Source: an uncultured Paracoccaceae bacterium (lineage in GTDB: Bacteria; Pseudomonadota; Alphaproteobacteria; Rhodobacterales; Rhodobacteraceae). From it: a DNA stretch of 64,000 nucleotides. Made by a program: the position numbers and the translations under genes. The stretch is from positions 1,736,001 to 1,800,000 of the forward strand of contig CATOSU010000002.1 in assembly GCA_951812615.1 (NCBI GenBank), in the 5' to 3' direction. Positions within the stretch are counted from its first letter, which is position 1, and every line of letters starts with the position of its first letter. Positions 16,624-23,861 of this stretch are shown here, one piece after another. The notes under the pieces are model-generated. The model saw only the letters and a program-made list of their open reading frames with translations, was not told the DNA's origin and ran no database searches.

Positions 16624-17114
16624 GCCGCCCCGCCGCCCGACCTGTCATCGCCGGCCTCCGCCCGCGCCAGCCAGGCTTTCAGCGCCCGGATCACGGCGGT
16701 GACATGCGCGGTCTCGGTGAGGGCGTCCACATCCATCGGCACGAAGGACCAGTGCGCCCCGAAGCGCGCGCGGATGAAGGCATTGAGCCCGGCGCGGCCG
16801 GGCCGCTCCAGCAGCCCCCGGCGGCCCAGCTCGCCCCAGAGCGCGTGAATGAGGCGGAGATCGGCGCGCGGCGCTTTGGGATGGTATCCGTCGCCCGCGC
16901 CGTTTTGTCGGCCCCTGCGTCCGCTGCCACGGGCGTTCAGGTGGTCCAGAAGCCGTGCCAGATCGGTCGGGCCCATATCCCGCATCGACGCCTTGCCGGT
17001 GACGGCGAGCTGCACATCGCGGCGGGCGTCGCCATCCAGCCCCAGCCGGCGGCAGGCGGCATGGGCGGCGCGCATCAGCGCGCGCCGGTCCATGGGGCGT
17101 GATGGGCGGGCCAT
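16620..17114 (-). CDS. Mu gp16-like regulatory protein (DUF1018)
   Basis: This 164-residue protein has the typical layout of the gp16/DUF1018 family: an N-terminal helical part (RRALMRAAHAACRRLGLDGDARRDVQLAVTG..SMRDMGPTDLARLLDHLNARG) followed by LRLIHALWGELGRRGLL and AFIRARFG. In Mu-like phages this protein is found in the early/middle region next to mor. Its molecular function is not established. It starts 3 bp after the previous stop. Confidence 0.85.
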   Translation of the reverse strand: MARPSRPMDRRALMRAAHAACRRLGLDGDARRDVQLAVTGKASMRDMGPTDLARLLDHLNARGSGRRGRQNGAGDGYHPKAPRADLRLIHALWGELGRRGLLERPGRAGLNAFIRARFGAHWSFVPMDVDALTETAHVTAVIRALKAWLARAEAGDDRSGGGAA

Positions 17115-17117
17115 CGC

Positions 17118-17828
17118 TCAGCCCGCCTTTGCCAGATCGATGGTGACGGGCTCCCATGCCCCCTCGGGGGTCTCGCGGCGGTAGCAGCGGATATAGGTTT
17201 TCGAGCCGACCACCCGCATCGCATCGCGGATTGCCGCCATGGCCTGTTGCCAGCGCGCATCCCCGATATCGAGGCGCAGGAGACTGTAGATCGCCCCCCG
17301 GCTGATCTCGCCCTCGCGGTCGACCTGGAACGCATGGGCCACGATCGCGCGGATCTCGTCGCGGCTGCCCTCGGCCCATTCGGCCAGGCATTCCTCGACC
17401 AGATCGCGCGCCACCTGCAGTTCCGGCCCGAAGGCGATGCGCTCGGCGATCTGCACCTGCACCTTGCGGCAGCCGTCATAGCTCATATAGGTGCGGTTGC
17501 CCTTCACCGAGCGCCGGGCATGGCCGCCATATTCGTCCTCGAGCAGCGCATCAAAGGCGGCGATGTCGTCGAAGCTGTGCCCGCGAAACCGGGCAATCTG
17601 CGCCGAGAGATCCTCGGCATGGCCGATCACCGTCCTGACCATCTCGTCCTGCAGCTGGTCCTGGGGCCGCACCAGATCGACCGGCGTCAGCCGGCCCTGT
17701 CCGTCGCGCATGTAGCGCTGCCCGTCGATCAGGACGGTGGCCTCGTGGATCCAGCCTGCGGGCGCATCCGGGATAATCTGGTTTCCGCCCGCGTCACGGG
17801 GTGCGGGGTCGGTCTCGGGTCGGGTCAT
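17118..17828 (-). CDS. DUF3164-like phage protein
   Basis: This 236-residue protein matches DUF3164 proteins of Mu-like prophages in length, place (after the MuB-type ATPase) and pattern (TVLIDGQRYMRDGQGRLTPVDLV, RSVKGNRTYMSYDGCRKVQVQIAERIAFGPEL, WQQAMAAIRDAMRVVGSKTYIRCY). It is soluble with mixed alpha/beta content. The function is unknown; early expression suggests a role in replication or host takeover. Confidence 0.8.
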   Translation of the reverse strand: MTRPETDPAPRDAGGNQIIPDAPAGWIHEATVLIDGQRYMRDGQGRLTPVDLVRPQDQLQDEMVRTVIGHAEDLSAQIARFRGHSFDDIAAFDALLEDEYGGHARRSVKGNRTYMSYDGCRKVQVQIAERIAFGPELQVARDLVEECLAEWAEGSRDEIRAIVAHAFQVDREGEISRGAIYSLLRLDIGDARWQQAMAAIRDAMRVVGSKTYIRCYRRETPEGAWEPVTIDLAKAG

Positions 17829-17873
17829 GTCATGTCCTCCAGGTTGGTGGGTCGGTTGATCTTGCGCGGCCTC

Positions 17874-18866
17874 TCAGGCCTCCATGCCGGCGGCCGCGGC
17901 GGCGATATCGTCGGGTGTGATTGCCGCCCGCCCATCGGCGCGGGCGATCATGAAGGCGCGCGCCATGAGCCGGCGCAGCGCGTGCATCCCCCCGGGCGCG
18001 GCGACAGCAGCCCGGGCCGCCTTGCGTTCGGATGCCGAGGGGGCGCGGTCCAGCACAGATGCCAGCAGCGCACTCACATCGGCCGCGCCCGGCACGCCCA
18101 GGCCCACCCGTACACCGATCCGGCCCGTGACCTGCGGGCAGCGCCCGAGCGTCATGCGCAAGGTCTCGTCGCCAATGAGCGCCAGGCCGCAGCCCGAGAG
18201 ATCGCGCAGACCGCGCAGCGCATCGATGAGCCGGGCGGAGAGATGCTGCGCCTCGTCGATGGCCAGAAGCGCGTGGCGGCCCTCGAGGCGCGCCAGGATC
18301 GCCTCCTCGGCCTCCAGCGCGGAGACAAAGCGCCCGCCCGCCCCGAGGCCGCGCGCGATGCGCCCGTAAAGGCCCGCCAGCGAGGTGATGGCGCAGGTCA
18401 CCGTCAGCACGGTGACCTGCGCGCGCGCGGCTGCAAAACGTTTGAGCGCCCAGGACTTGCCCGCACCCGAGCGGCCATGGATCAGCACCACGTCACCGGT
18501 GGCCTGGGCATGGGCCAGTGCCGCCATTATTTCTTCGGTCAGGCCCAGCCCTGCATGGGTATCGAGACCGGCGGGCGTCAGCGTCAGGGCGCGCGCCTCG
18601 GTGCGGGTCTCCAGCCAGGACTGCGCCTTGCCGGTCACCATGGGATTGTCCCCCTCGTATCTGTCGGCGAGCCAGCGCCCCAGCGTGGTCGGACTGACGC
18701 CGATGCCGCGCGCCGCCTCGGCCTGGCTCAGCCCATGAGCCGTCATCTCGGCGGCCACCGCGCGCAGCGTGGTCGCCATATCGGGGGCCGTATCGGGGGC
18801 AGCCTGTTCAGCGCCCGGGGCCGGGACGGCGGCAGGCATGGGCAGTCGGGTGACGGTTTCGGTCAT
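17874..18866 (-). CDS. MuB-like transposition target ATPase
   Basis: This 330-residue protein has an N-terminal helix-turn-helix (GLSQAEAARGIGVSPTTLGRWL, ~45-66) followed by an AAA+ ATPase with Walker A HGRSGAGKSWA (~132) and Walker B LLAIDEAQHL (~200). This is the arrangement of Mu B, which coats target DNA, activates the transposase and gives target immunity. The start overlaps the transposase stop by 4 bp. The C-terminal helical domain (GMHALRRLMARAF) matches the B family. Confidence 0.93.
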   Translation of the reverse strand: MTETVTRLPMPAAVPAPGAEQAAPDTAPDMATTLRAVAAEMTAHGLSQAEAARGIGVSPTTLGRWLADRYEGDNPMVTGKAQSWLETRTEARALTLTPAGLDTHAGLGLTEEIMAALAHAQATGDVVLIHGRSGAGKSWALKRFAAARAQVTVLTVTCAITSLAGLYGRIARGLGAGGRFVSALEAEEAILARLEGRHALLAIDEAQHLSARLIDALRGLRDLSGCGLALIGDETLRMTLGRCPQVTGRIGVRVGLGVPGAADVSALLASVLDRAPSASERKAARAAVAAPGGMHALRRLMARAFMIARADGRAAITPDDIAAAAAGMEA

Positions 18867-20734
18867 GTCTGGTCCTCCTCGAGATAAAGCTGTCTGAGCG
18901 CGGCCCTGAACGGATCGCTATTGACCCTGGCCGCGCCCGGCTGTCCGGTCTCCGTCATGGCCCTGGCCGCGCGCGCCGCCGCGCCGGCCGCGCCAAGCGC
19001 CGGGGTCTCGTGCGGATCGGCGGAGCGCGGCAGATCGACCACCCTGGCGGTGGCGGATCTGGCCGCCTCGAGCACATCGTCCATCGCCCGCTCCGGCGTC
19101 TGGCCGCGCCTGAGCTTCCTGGCCCGGGCGCGCGCCGCGCTGTCGGCCTTCTTCGCCCGGGCCCTTGCCTGCGCCGCCACCGCCGCACGCGCCTGCCCGG
19201 TCGCCTCCCCGGCCAGGCAGAGAAACCGACCGTCTTCCGTGAACACAAGAACCCGTCCCGGCTCGGCCGGGTCGCGCCGGACGCCAACGCGCTCCCCCAC
19301 AAGTGGTCCCAGCTCCGGCGCGATATGCCAGTGCGCGGCGATCCTGAGGCCTTCCTTCTGCACCACCCGGGTGCCGCCGCCCCTGACCGGTTCGGCCAGA
19401 AGCGGGTCGAGCGCGCGCACATCCGCAATCCGCGCCAACGGGTCGGTCCAGGCCCGCGCCCGCGCCGCCGGGGTCTCGCCGCCCAGCCCCGCATGGGGCC
19501 TGGTGTGATAGATACCGTCCGTCCAGGCATCGCAGCGCGCCTGCAGTTCCGCCGCGCTCAGCGCCACGCTGAAGGTCTCGCGCCCGTCCTTGCCGCGCCG
19601 TGCCGCCATCGACCGCTTCGCCTCGATCTTCTTGCGGTCGGCCACATTGTGGCCGACAAAGCCCGGCAGATACGCGAAGAGATCCCGCGCCGTGGTGCCG
19701 AAGAACCGCTCGATGAAGGGCTTGGCCTCGGGCGTATAGGGCGGGCAGATGTCATGGGTGATGCCAAGATCGGCCAGCGCCCGGACGAGATGGGCCGAAG
19801 TGTAGTCGCGGCCCTCGTCGGTGCGCACAACCTCCGGCACGCCCCAGTCGATCAGGCAGCGCCGCAGCAGCGCGCAGATCGCCGTGGCCCGGCTGACCGG
19901 CACGACCAGCAACCGGCCCCGCCGCGTGCCGACATCAATGGCCCCCACGATGGTCTGCCGCCCGTCGGTGCACATCACGTCCGCCGGCGTGCTGTCGAGT
20001 TCCCAGAGCGCGTTCGGCTGCGGGATCACGCCCTGGGCATTTTCCGAGCGGCGTCCGAACGCCGGGGCGCGGCGGGAGCGGTGCCCGTCGGGGTCCGAGA
20101 CCGCGGAGAGATCGCGGGCGTGCTCTTTGCGAAACGCGGCCAGGCGGCGCTGGAGGGATCTGAGTGACAGGTCCACATGCAGGCGCACGCGTGCCACGCG
20201 GGCCACATGGGAGGCCGTGAGATGCGCGCCATGCTCGAAGGCCAGCGCGGCCAGAAGATCGTCGAGGGTCTCCTCCGATGTGCCGCCACCCGCGCCGCCG
20301 CCATCACCCCCACACGCACCCCCGCCGCCTTTGGGCCGGCCCCGGCGCGGGGCATCCATCAGGGCGGCCAGGCGCGCTTCGGGGCCGAGGCCGCGCACCC
20401 GGGCGCGCCAGGACGCCACCGAGGCCGGGGAGACCCCTGCCGCCCCGGCTGCAATCCTGTCAGCCTCGGCCTGTGTCAGACCGCCCGCCACCAGCCGTCC
20501 GGCCTCTGCCACCGCCGCCAGCCGCACCCGGGCGCGCTCCAGCACCGCGCCCTCGGGCGGCAGGGAGGGATGTGGCAGGGATGGGAACGGGGATTGGGAC
20601 GGCGGTGCATCGGGGATGCAGGGGGCTTGCACGCCCGGTGCAGCCGGTACGCAGGGGGCTTGCAAATCGGGGGCCTGAGCGGGTGTCTGAGCGGGGGCCT
20701 GCCCGCGCAGCGCCCGGATTGCCAGAGTGCCCAT
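18863..20734 (-). CDS. MuA-like DDE transposase
   Basis: This 623-residue protein opens with a Pro/Ala/Gln-rich tail (~1-60), then HTH-like DNA-binding segments. The RNase H-fold core carries the DDE residues in WELDSTPADV (~246), VRTDEGRDYTS (~305) and EAKPFIERFFG (~341). A beta-barrel and C-terminal B-interaction region follow. It joins phage ends to target DNA for integration and replicative transposition. The length is near Mu A (663). It is the key enzyme for the terminal repeats at 7763 and 42455. Confidence 0.96.
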   Translation of the reverse strand: MGTLAIRALRGQAPAQTPAQAPDLQAPCVPAAPGVQAPCIPDAPPSQSPFPSLPHPSLPPEGAVLERARVRLAAVAEAGRLVAGGLTQAEADRIAAGAAGVSPASVASWRARVRGLGPEARLAALMDAPRRGRPKGGGGACGGDGGGAGGGTSEETLDDLLAALAFEHGAHLTASHVARVARVRLHVDLSLRSLQRRLAAFRKEHARDLSAVSDPDGHRSRRAPAFGRRSENAQGVIPQPNALWELDSTPADVMCTDGRQTIVGAIDVGTRRGRLLVVPVSRATAICALLRRCLIDWGVPEVVRTDEGRDYTSAHLVRALADLGITHDICPPYTPEAKPFIERFFGTTARDLFAYLPGFVGHNVADRKKIEAKRSMAARRGKDGRETFSVALSAAELQARCDAWTDGIYHTRPHAGLGGETPAARARAWTDPLARIADVRALDPLLAEPVRGGGTRVVQKEGLRIAAHWHIAPELGPLVGERVGVRRDPAEPGRVLVFTEDGRFLCLAGEATGQARAAVAAQARARAKKADSAARARARKLRRGQTPERAMDDVLEAARSATARVVDLPRSADPHETPALGAAGAAARAARAMTETGQPGAARVNSDPFRAALRQLYLEEDQT

Positions 20735-21528
20735 TACCGATCCTCCGGGATGTCCGTTGCGGTATCCGTTGCGGTGTCCGCTGCGCCGGAGGCCACCAGC
20801 CGGGCCTCGATGCGCGCCGCAATGGTGTTGATCTCCGCCACACGGGTTTCGAGCCGCCTTTTGAGCCGCGTTGCCGCCTTCGCCCGCGCGTTGCCGTGCA
20901 ATGCGGCGGCCCCGGCGGCATTGTCCGGATCAAAGAAGGCCGCCGTCACCTGGTCGATCTCGTGCCAGACCCGCCCGATCTCGCCGATCGCGTCCTTCGT
21001 GCGCGCCTCCGTCGCCCGCAGCGCCGCGCGCGCCGTGTCGCGGTCCGCGCGGGCGGCGGCCAGATCGCGCTTGAGCCGCGCGACCTCGGTTGCCAGATCA
21101 CTGACGTTTGTTCGCCGGCGAACAGCCCGTACCTCATCCCGCAGCATCGCGCGCGTCCAGTGTTCGGCGCTGGCCAGATCCAGCAGACGCTCCTGCTCGA
21201 CCTCGGGCAGAGCCACCACCTCAAGATGCAGGTGAAACGCGACATCTGTTCGCCGGCGAACAGGCTGGAAAACCCTGGCGACCGAGACGAACTTGCGAAG
21301 ATTGCCCTCGCTCTCGCCAACAATCACCGCCGCCTCGGCCAGGGTCGAGACGACACCTGAGGCAGCCAGCGCCCAGTCGCCGATGCGCCACTCGAACGCG
21401 CTGTCACACCGCTCCCGGGCCAGCACAAGACCGATATCTCGCCAGTCGGCGTGTGAAAGTTCGCCGGCGAACACAAGCCCGGGATGACCCGCAGTATCAA
21501 CAAGCCTCAGGTCGGCCCGATCCGTCAT
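20734..21528 (-). CDS. Early phage protein with ParB-like C-terminal segment and coiled coil
   Basis: This 264-residue protein starts at ATG 21528 with AGGGGAGGGG upstream. A segment FVSVARVFQP..HLEVVALPEVEQERLLDLASAEHWTRAMLRDEVR resembles the region found after the HTH in ParB-like and plasmid replication proteins. The second half is a coiled coil (LATEVARLKRDLAAARADRDTARAALRATEARTKDAIGEI). The function is unknown; a DNA-binding early protein is likely. Three copies of a GTTCGCCGGCGAAC palindrome lie inside the gene. Confidence 0.65.
   Translation of the reverse strand: MTDRADLRLVDTAGHPGLVFAGELSHADWRDIGLVLARERCDSAFEWRIGDWALAASGVVSTLAEAAVIVGESEGNLRKFVSVARVFQPVRRRTDVAFHLHLEVVALPEVEQERLLDLASAEHWTRAMLRDEVRAVRRRTNVSDLATEVARLKRDLAAARADRDTARAALRATEARTKDAIGEIGRVWHEIDQVTAAFFDPDNAAGAAALHGNARAKAATRLKRRLETRVAEINTIAARIEARLVASGAADTATDTATDIPEDR
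21109..21472. promoter_or_regulatory. Three intragenic copies of palindrome GTTCGCCGGCGAAC
   Basis: TGTTCGCCGGCGAACA is at 21109-21124 and 21247-21262; the 14-bp core is at 21459-21472. All are perfect palindromes inside one early gene just upstream of the transposase gene. They encode different residues (RRRTN, RRRTD, VFAGEL), so the repetition is at DNA level. They are probably operators for a phage regulator. Confidence 0.55.
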
Positions 21529-22040
21529 GACGTCCCCTCCCCTTGACCCGATGGCGGGGCGGGCGTTCGGCCCTCCCCTTGAACCGATGGCGGGGCGGGC
21601 CTCACCATCCGATACAGCCAGATGCGCTCGCCTCGCGCGCTCACCGTCTGGCGGCAGGCGATCTCGGCCCCGTTGGCGCGCAACTCCGCAATGCAGGCAT
21701 TGACCGCGCAGACCCGCGCGCCCGTGATGATCTCAAGCGTCGAGCGCTCGGCACCGTCGCCGAGCAGACCGTGCACCCGCTTGAGCCGGGGCGACCGGTG
21801 GAGGCGGGCCGCATGCATCACGCCGCCCTCCCGGCCCGGGCGCGCCGCCGCGATCATCGGTGTTGCCACACAACCGATGGGGAAATCACCATGCGCCGAG
21901 ACTTCGAGGATGCCGGAAGACGAGGCGCCCCGGAAGTCAAGGCGCTGGCCGAGGGCCTGCGCGACCTGACGACCGCGACCGAACAGGCGATAGATGGCCT
22001 GCGTGCAGAGATCGAAGAGGTTCTTGTGGAGATCCGTCAT
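21525..22040 (-). CDS. Early phage protein with winged-helix-like C-terminus
   Basis: The 171-residue reading begins at ATG 22040, whose ribosome site is shared with the next gene by a 47-bp repeat. A strong internal start at ATG 21818 would give 97 residues (MHAARLHRSPRLKRVHGLL) and may be the main product. That part (RSTLEIITGARVCAVNACIAELRANGAEIACRQTVSARGERIWLYRM) fits a winged helix of the kind found in many small phage proteins. The N-terminal extension is less convincing. The C-terminal tail is encoded by the direct repeats. Confidence 0.55.
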   Translation of the reverse strand: MTDLHKNLFDLCTQAIYRLFGRGRQVAQALGQRLDFRGASSSGILEVSAHGDFPIGCVATPMIAAARPGREGGVMHAARLHRSPRLKRVHGLLGDGAERSTLEIITGARVCAVNACIAELRANGAEIACRQTVSARGERIWLYRMVRPAPPSVQGEGRTPAPPSGQGEGTS

Positions 22041-22426
22041 GACGTCCCCTCCCCTTGAACCGATGGCGGGACGAGCGCGCGATGCGAAACGGTCGTCGTC
22101 ATTTTGACCAAATCCTCCGCCAGCCTGAGTACGTAAATCGCGTCCATGACGGAGAGACCGTCGAGATGAAGGGCAACCTCAACCGACAGGGACTTGAGAT
22201 CTGGCGGTGTCTGCCCTCCGGGCGCCGGGGTCATCGGAATGTCCTTTCCTGAGGGGTGCGGGATATCATCACGCTGCCTCGTAATATCCTGGACGATGTC
22301 GAGCCCGCGCTCGCTGACGATGACAACGTCATCCGCATCGACAGTCAGGACTGAGATCAGATCGTCCGCCCGGCGGGCGAAACAGGCAACGCCCCGGCGC
22401 GTTCGGATGCTTATCGCGACCTCCAT
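22037..22426 (-). CDS. Small early phage protein, unknown
   Basis: I read 129 residues from ATG 22426, which directly follows the previous stop (TGATG) with GGGAGGG upstream. The N-terminal half is strand-rich (VACFARRADDLISVLTVDADDVVIVSERGLDIV). The C-terminal half (LKSLSVEVALHLDGLSVMDAIYVLRLAEDLVKM) is helical and has its own in-frame ATG near 22237 with AGGAAAGGA upstream, so a second shorter product is possible. No family is recognised. Confidence 0.55.
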   Translation of the reverse strand: MEVAISIRTRRGVACFARRADDLISVLTVDADDVVIVSERGLDIVQDITRQRDDIPHPSGKDIPMTPAPGGQTPPDLKSLSVEVALHLDGLSVMDAIYVLRLAEDLVKMTTTVSHRALVPPSVQGEGTS

Positions 22427-23007
22427 CACGCCGCCCTCCCGGCCCGGTCGCGACCCAGCCGGTCCAGCACCTCGGCCGCCATCAGCGCCGCCGTGCCGGA
22501 TGTCTCCAGCCAATGCCGCGCCGCGCGCAGCCCGTGGGTTACCGTGGTGTGATCGCGCGCCCCGAGTGCGGCGCCGATGCGCGTGTAACTCGCCTCGGTC
22601 AATACCGCCGCCAGCAGCATCGCCAATTGGCGCGGCTGGACGATGTGCCGCTCGCGGCTCCGCCCGCGCAATGTGTCCGCATCAAGACCCGCCACATGCG
22701 CCGCCGCGCAGACGATATGCCCCAGCGCCCGGTCCTCACCGCCCGCCATCTCCGGCAGCGCTCCGAGACCCTCAAGGCTCGTGCGCAGCGCGGCCCTGGA
22801 CGGCATTGCGCCCCTGGAGCGCGCGGCGAGACAGCGCGCCCAGGCCCCTTTGTCCTCAAGCCGCTTCGCGGCGGCGACCGCGATGCGCATCCGGCGCAGC
22901 AGCGCCCGTGCTGTGGCCCTGTCGAGGGCAACGCCCGCAGGCGCCATCAGAGACCCCGCCTCCGACAGCGCCCGGCGCAGGGCCTGCATGTCTGTCGCTG
23001 CGCTCAT
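22426..23007 (-). CDS. DnaA domain IV-like phage protein
   Basis: This 193-residue protein is read from ATG 23007. The C-terminal region RERHIVQPRQLAMLLAAVLTEASYTRIGAALGARDHTTVTHGLRAA carries the DnaA C-terminal DNA-binding signature (IV.PRQ.AM, GARDHTTV.H). The ATPase domain of DnaA is absent. The N-terminal ~110 residues are helical and basic. It could bind DnaA boxes and interfere with, or borrow, the host initiation machinery. It sits early in the leftward operon upstream of the transposase. Confidence 0.75.
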   Translation of the reverse strand: MSAATDMQALRRALSEAGSLMAPAGVALDRATARALLRRMRIAVAAAKRLEDKGAWARCLAARSRGAMPSRAALRTSLEGLGALPEMAGGEDRALGHIVCAAAHVAGLDADTLRGRSRERHIVQPRQLAMLLAAVLTEASYTRIGAALGARDHTTVTHGLRAARHWLETSGTAALMAAEVLDRLGRDRAGRAA

Positions 23008-23273
23008 GGGCTCACCCCCGTCGCGTGGGCAAACAGGAGACCCAGCCACAGCGTTCCGAATATCGCCGCCACCCCGATCAGATCGCCGATCCAGTGATCC
23101 TCCAGCGCCGCAAGGGTCTGGCCCGGCCACCGGCAAAAGGCCCCGGCCCCGCGCACGATGGGGGACAGAACTTCCCGCCAGCGGGAACTTGTGCGCAGGG
23201 CCGGGGCAGGTGCCACCGCGCGCGCAGTCAGCGCAGGCGGTGGACAGGGAGAACGGGACACACGGGGTCTCAT
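23004..23273 (-). CDS. Small phage protein with C-terminal membrane helix
   Basis: An 89-residue protein starts at ATG 23273, overlapping the previous stop by 4 bp. The first ~60 residues are basic and Pro-rich. The last ~26 (WIGDLIGVAAIFGTLWLGLLF) form one transmembrane helix, so it is a tail-anchored type. The function is unknown. It is coupled to the DnaA-like gene by another 4-bp overlap. Confidence 0.55.
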   Translation of the reverse strand: MRPRVSRSPCPPPALTARAVAPAPALRTSSRWREVLSPIVRGAGAFCRWPGQTLAALEDHWIGDLIGVAAIFGTLWLGLLFAHATGVSP

Positions 23274-23497
23274 GTCACCCCCTCCGCGCCCGCGTCGTGA
23301 CCTCTGGCGTCGCCCTCCCAGACCGGCAGCAGTCCGGCCACACGGTCCGCCAGGCGGTCCCGGCAGGCCGGGCACAACTCGGTCATGCGGGCGCAGGCCA
23401 CCGCATCAGTATCCAAAAGCCCGTCATCGATCCGGATCAGCGCCAGTTCATAGACCCCGGCGGAACCGCGCCCGCATCTGTCGCAACGCCCGGTCAT
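23270..23497 (-). CDS. Small zinc-ribbon phage protein
   Basis: A 75-residue protein has two CxxC pairs (CDRCG near the start and CPACRDRL near 42), fitting a zinc ribbon. It is coupled to both neighbours by 4-bp overlaps. It may bind DNA or protein in the early phase; the function is not known. Confidence 0.6.
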   Translation of the reverse strand: MTGRCDRCGRGSAGVYELALIRIDDGLLDTDAVACARMTELCPACRDRLADRVAGLLPVWEGDARGHDAGAEGVT

Positions 23498-23781
23498 GCA
23501 GCATCCTCCGGCGGGGCCCCAGCCGCCGCCAGTGCCGCAGGCGAGCCGGGCACCGGCGCAGGGCGCGGGATGTCAGACGGCCAGGCAAGGTCAGTGGGCC
23601 AGTGGTCGGAGAGATTCTGGGCGACACGAGCCGCGCGGCGGGTGGTGACGTCGCAGCCACGCTCAAGGCGGTCACAGAAGTCACCATTTCCCGCCATGTA
23701 GCGACTCACCGTCCCTGTACTTAAGCCCGTGGCCTTCCCGTAGACATGAATGAGTCTGATTATTTGCGCGGTTTGCGTCAT
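23494..23781 (-). CDS. Ner/Cro-like DNA-binding protein, first gene of the early operon
   Basis: This 95-residue protein has an N-terminal helix-turn-helix (IRLIHVYGKATGLSTGTVSRYMAGNGDFCDRLERG) and a Pro/Ala-rich tail. It is divergent from the repressor gene, in the place of Mu ner, which turns down early and repressor transcription. The first codons (ATGACGCAAA) form one arm of an inverted repeat shared with the rightward side, so its own start may be part of an operator. Confidence 0.7.
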   Translation of the reverse strand: MTQTAQIIRLIHVYGKATGLSTGTVSRYMAGNGDFCDRLERGCDVTTRRAARVAQNLSDHWPTDLAWPSDIPRPAPVPGSPAALAAAGAPPEDAA

Positions 23782-23860
23782 AACGCCAAATTTGCGCTAT
23801 GACGCAAACTTCGTCAAGCTATTTGTGCTTTATTACGCAAAAGTGCAATAACTTGCACTT
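23772..23860. promoter_or_regulatory. Divergent control region of the lysis-lysogeny switch
   Basis: An AT-rich stretch lies between the Ner-like gene and the repressor gene. It holds an inverted repeat TTTGCGTCATA (23772-23782) / TATGACGCAAA (23798-23808) and a perfect operator-like palindrome AAGTGCAATAACTTGCACTT (23841-23860) that ends one base before the repressor ATG. TTATTACGCAAAAGTGCAA lies between them. Early and repressor promoters must overlap here; I did not find a strong consensus -35/-10 pair. Confidence 0.65.
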
Positions 23861-23861
23861 G

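Larger units (their letters stand above)
21519..22447. repeat. Repeated ribosome-site cassettes in the early operon
   Basis: A 47-bp direct repeat (21519-21565 and 22031-22077, 44 identical) carries the ribosome site and first codons of two genes, with a 30-bp partial third copy at 21571-21600. A second, 24-bp identical pair (21816-21839 and 22424-22447) also covers a GGGAGGGCGGCGTGATG start region. The repeats frame small genes like exchangeable cassettes. Confidence 0.7.

Noticed and set aside
17247-18887. 546-codon plus-strand frame opposite the MuB-like ATPase
   Set aside because: The Walker motifs are on the minus strand; the plus frame is low-complexity.
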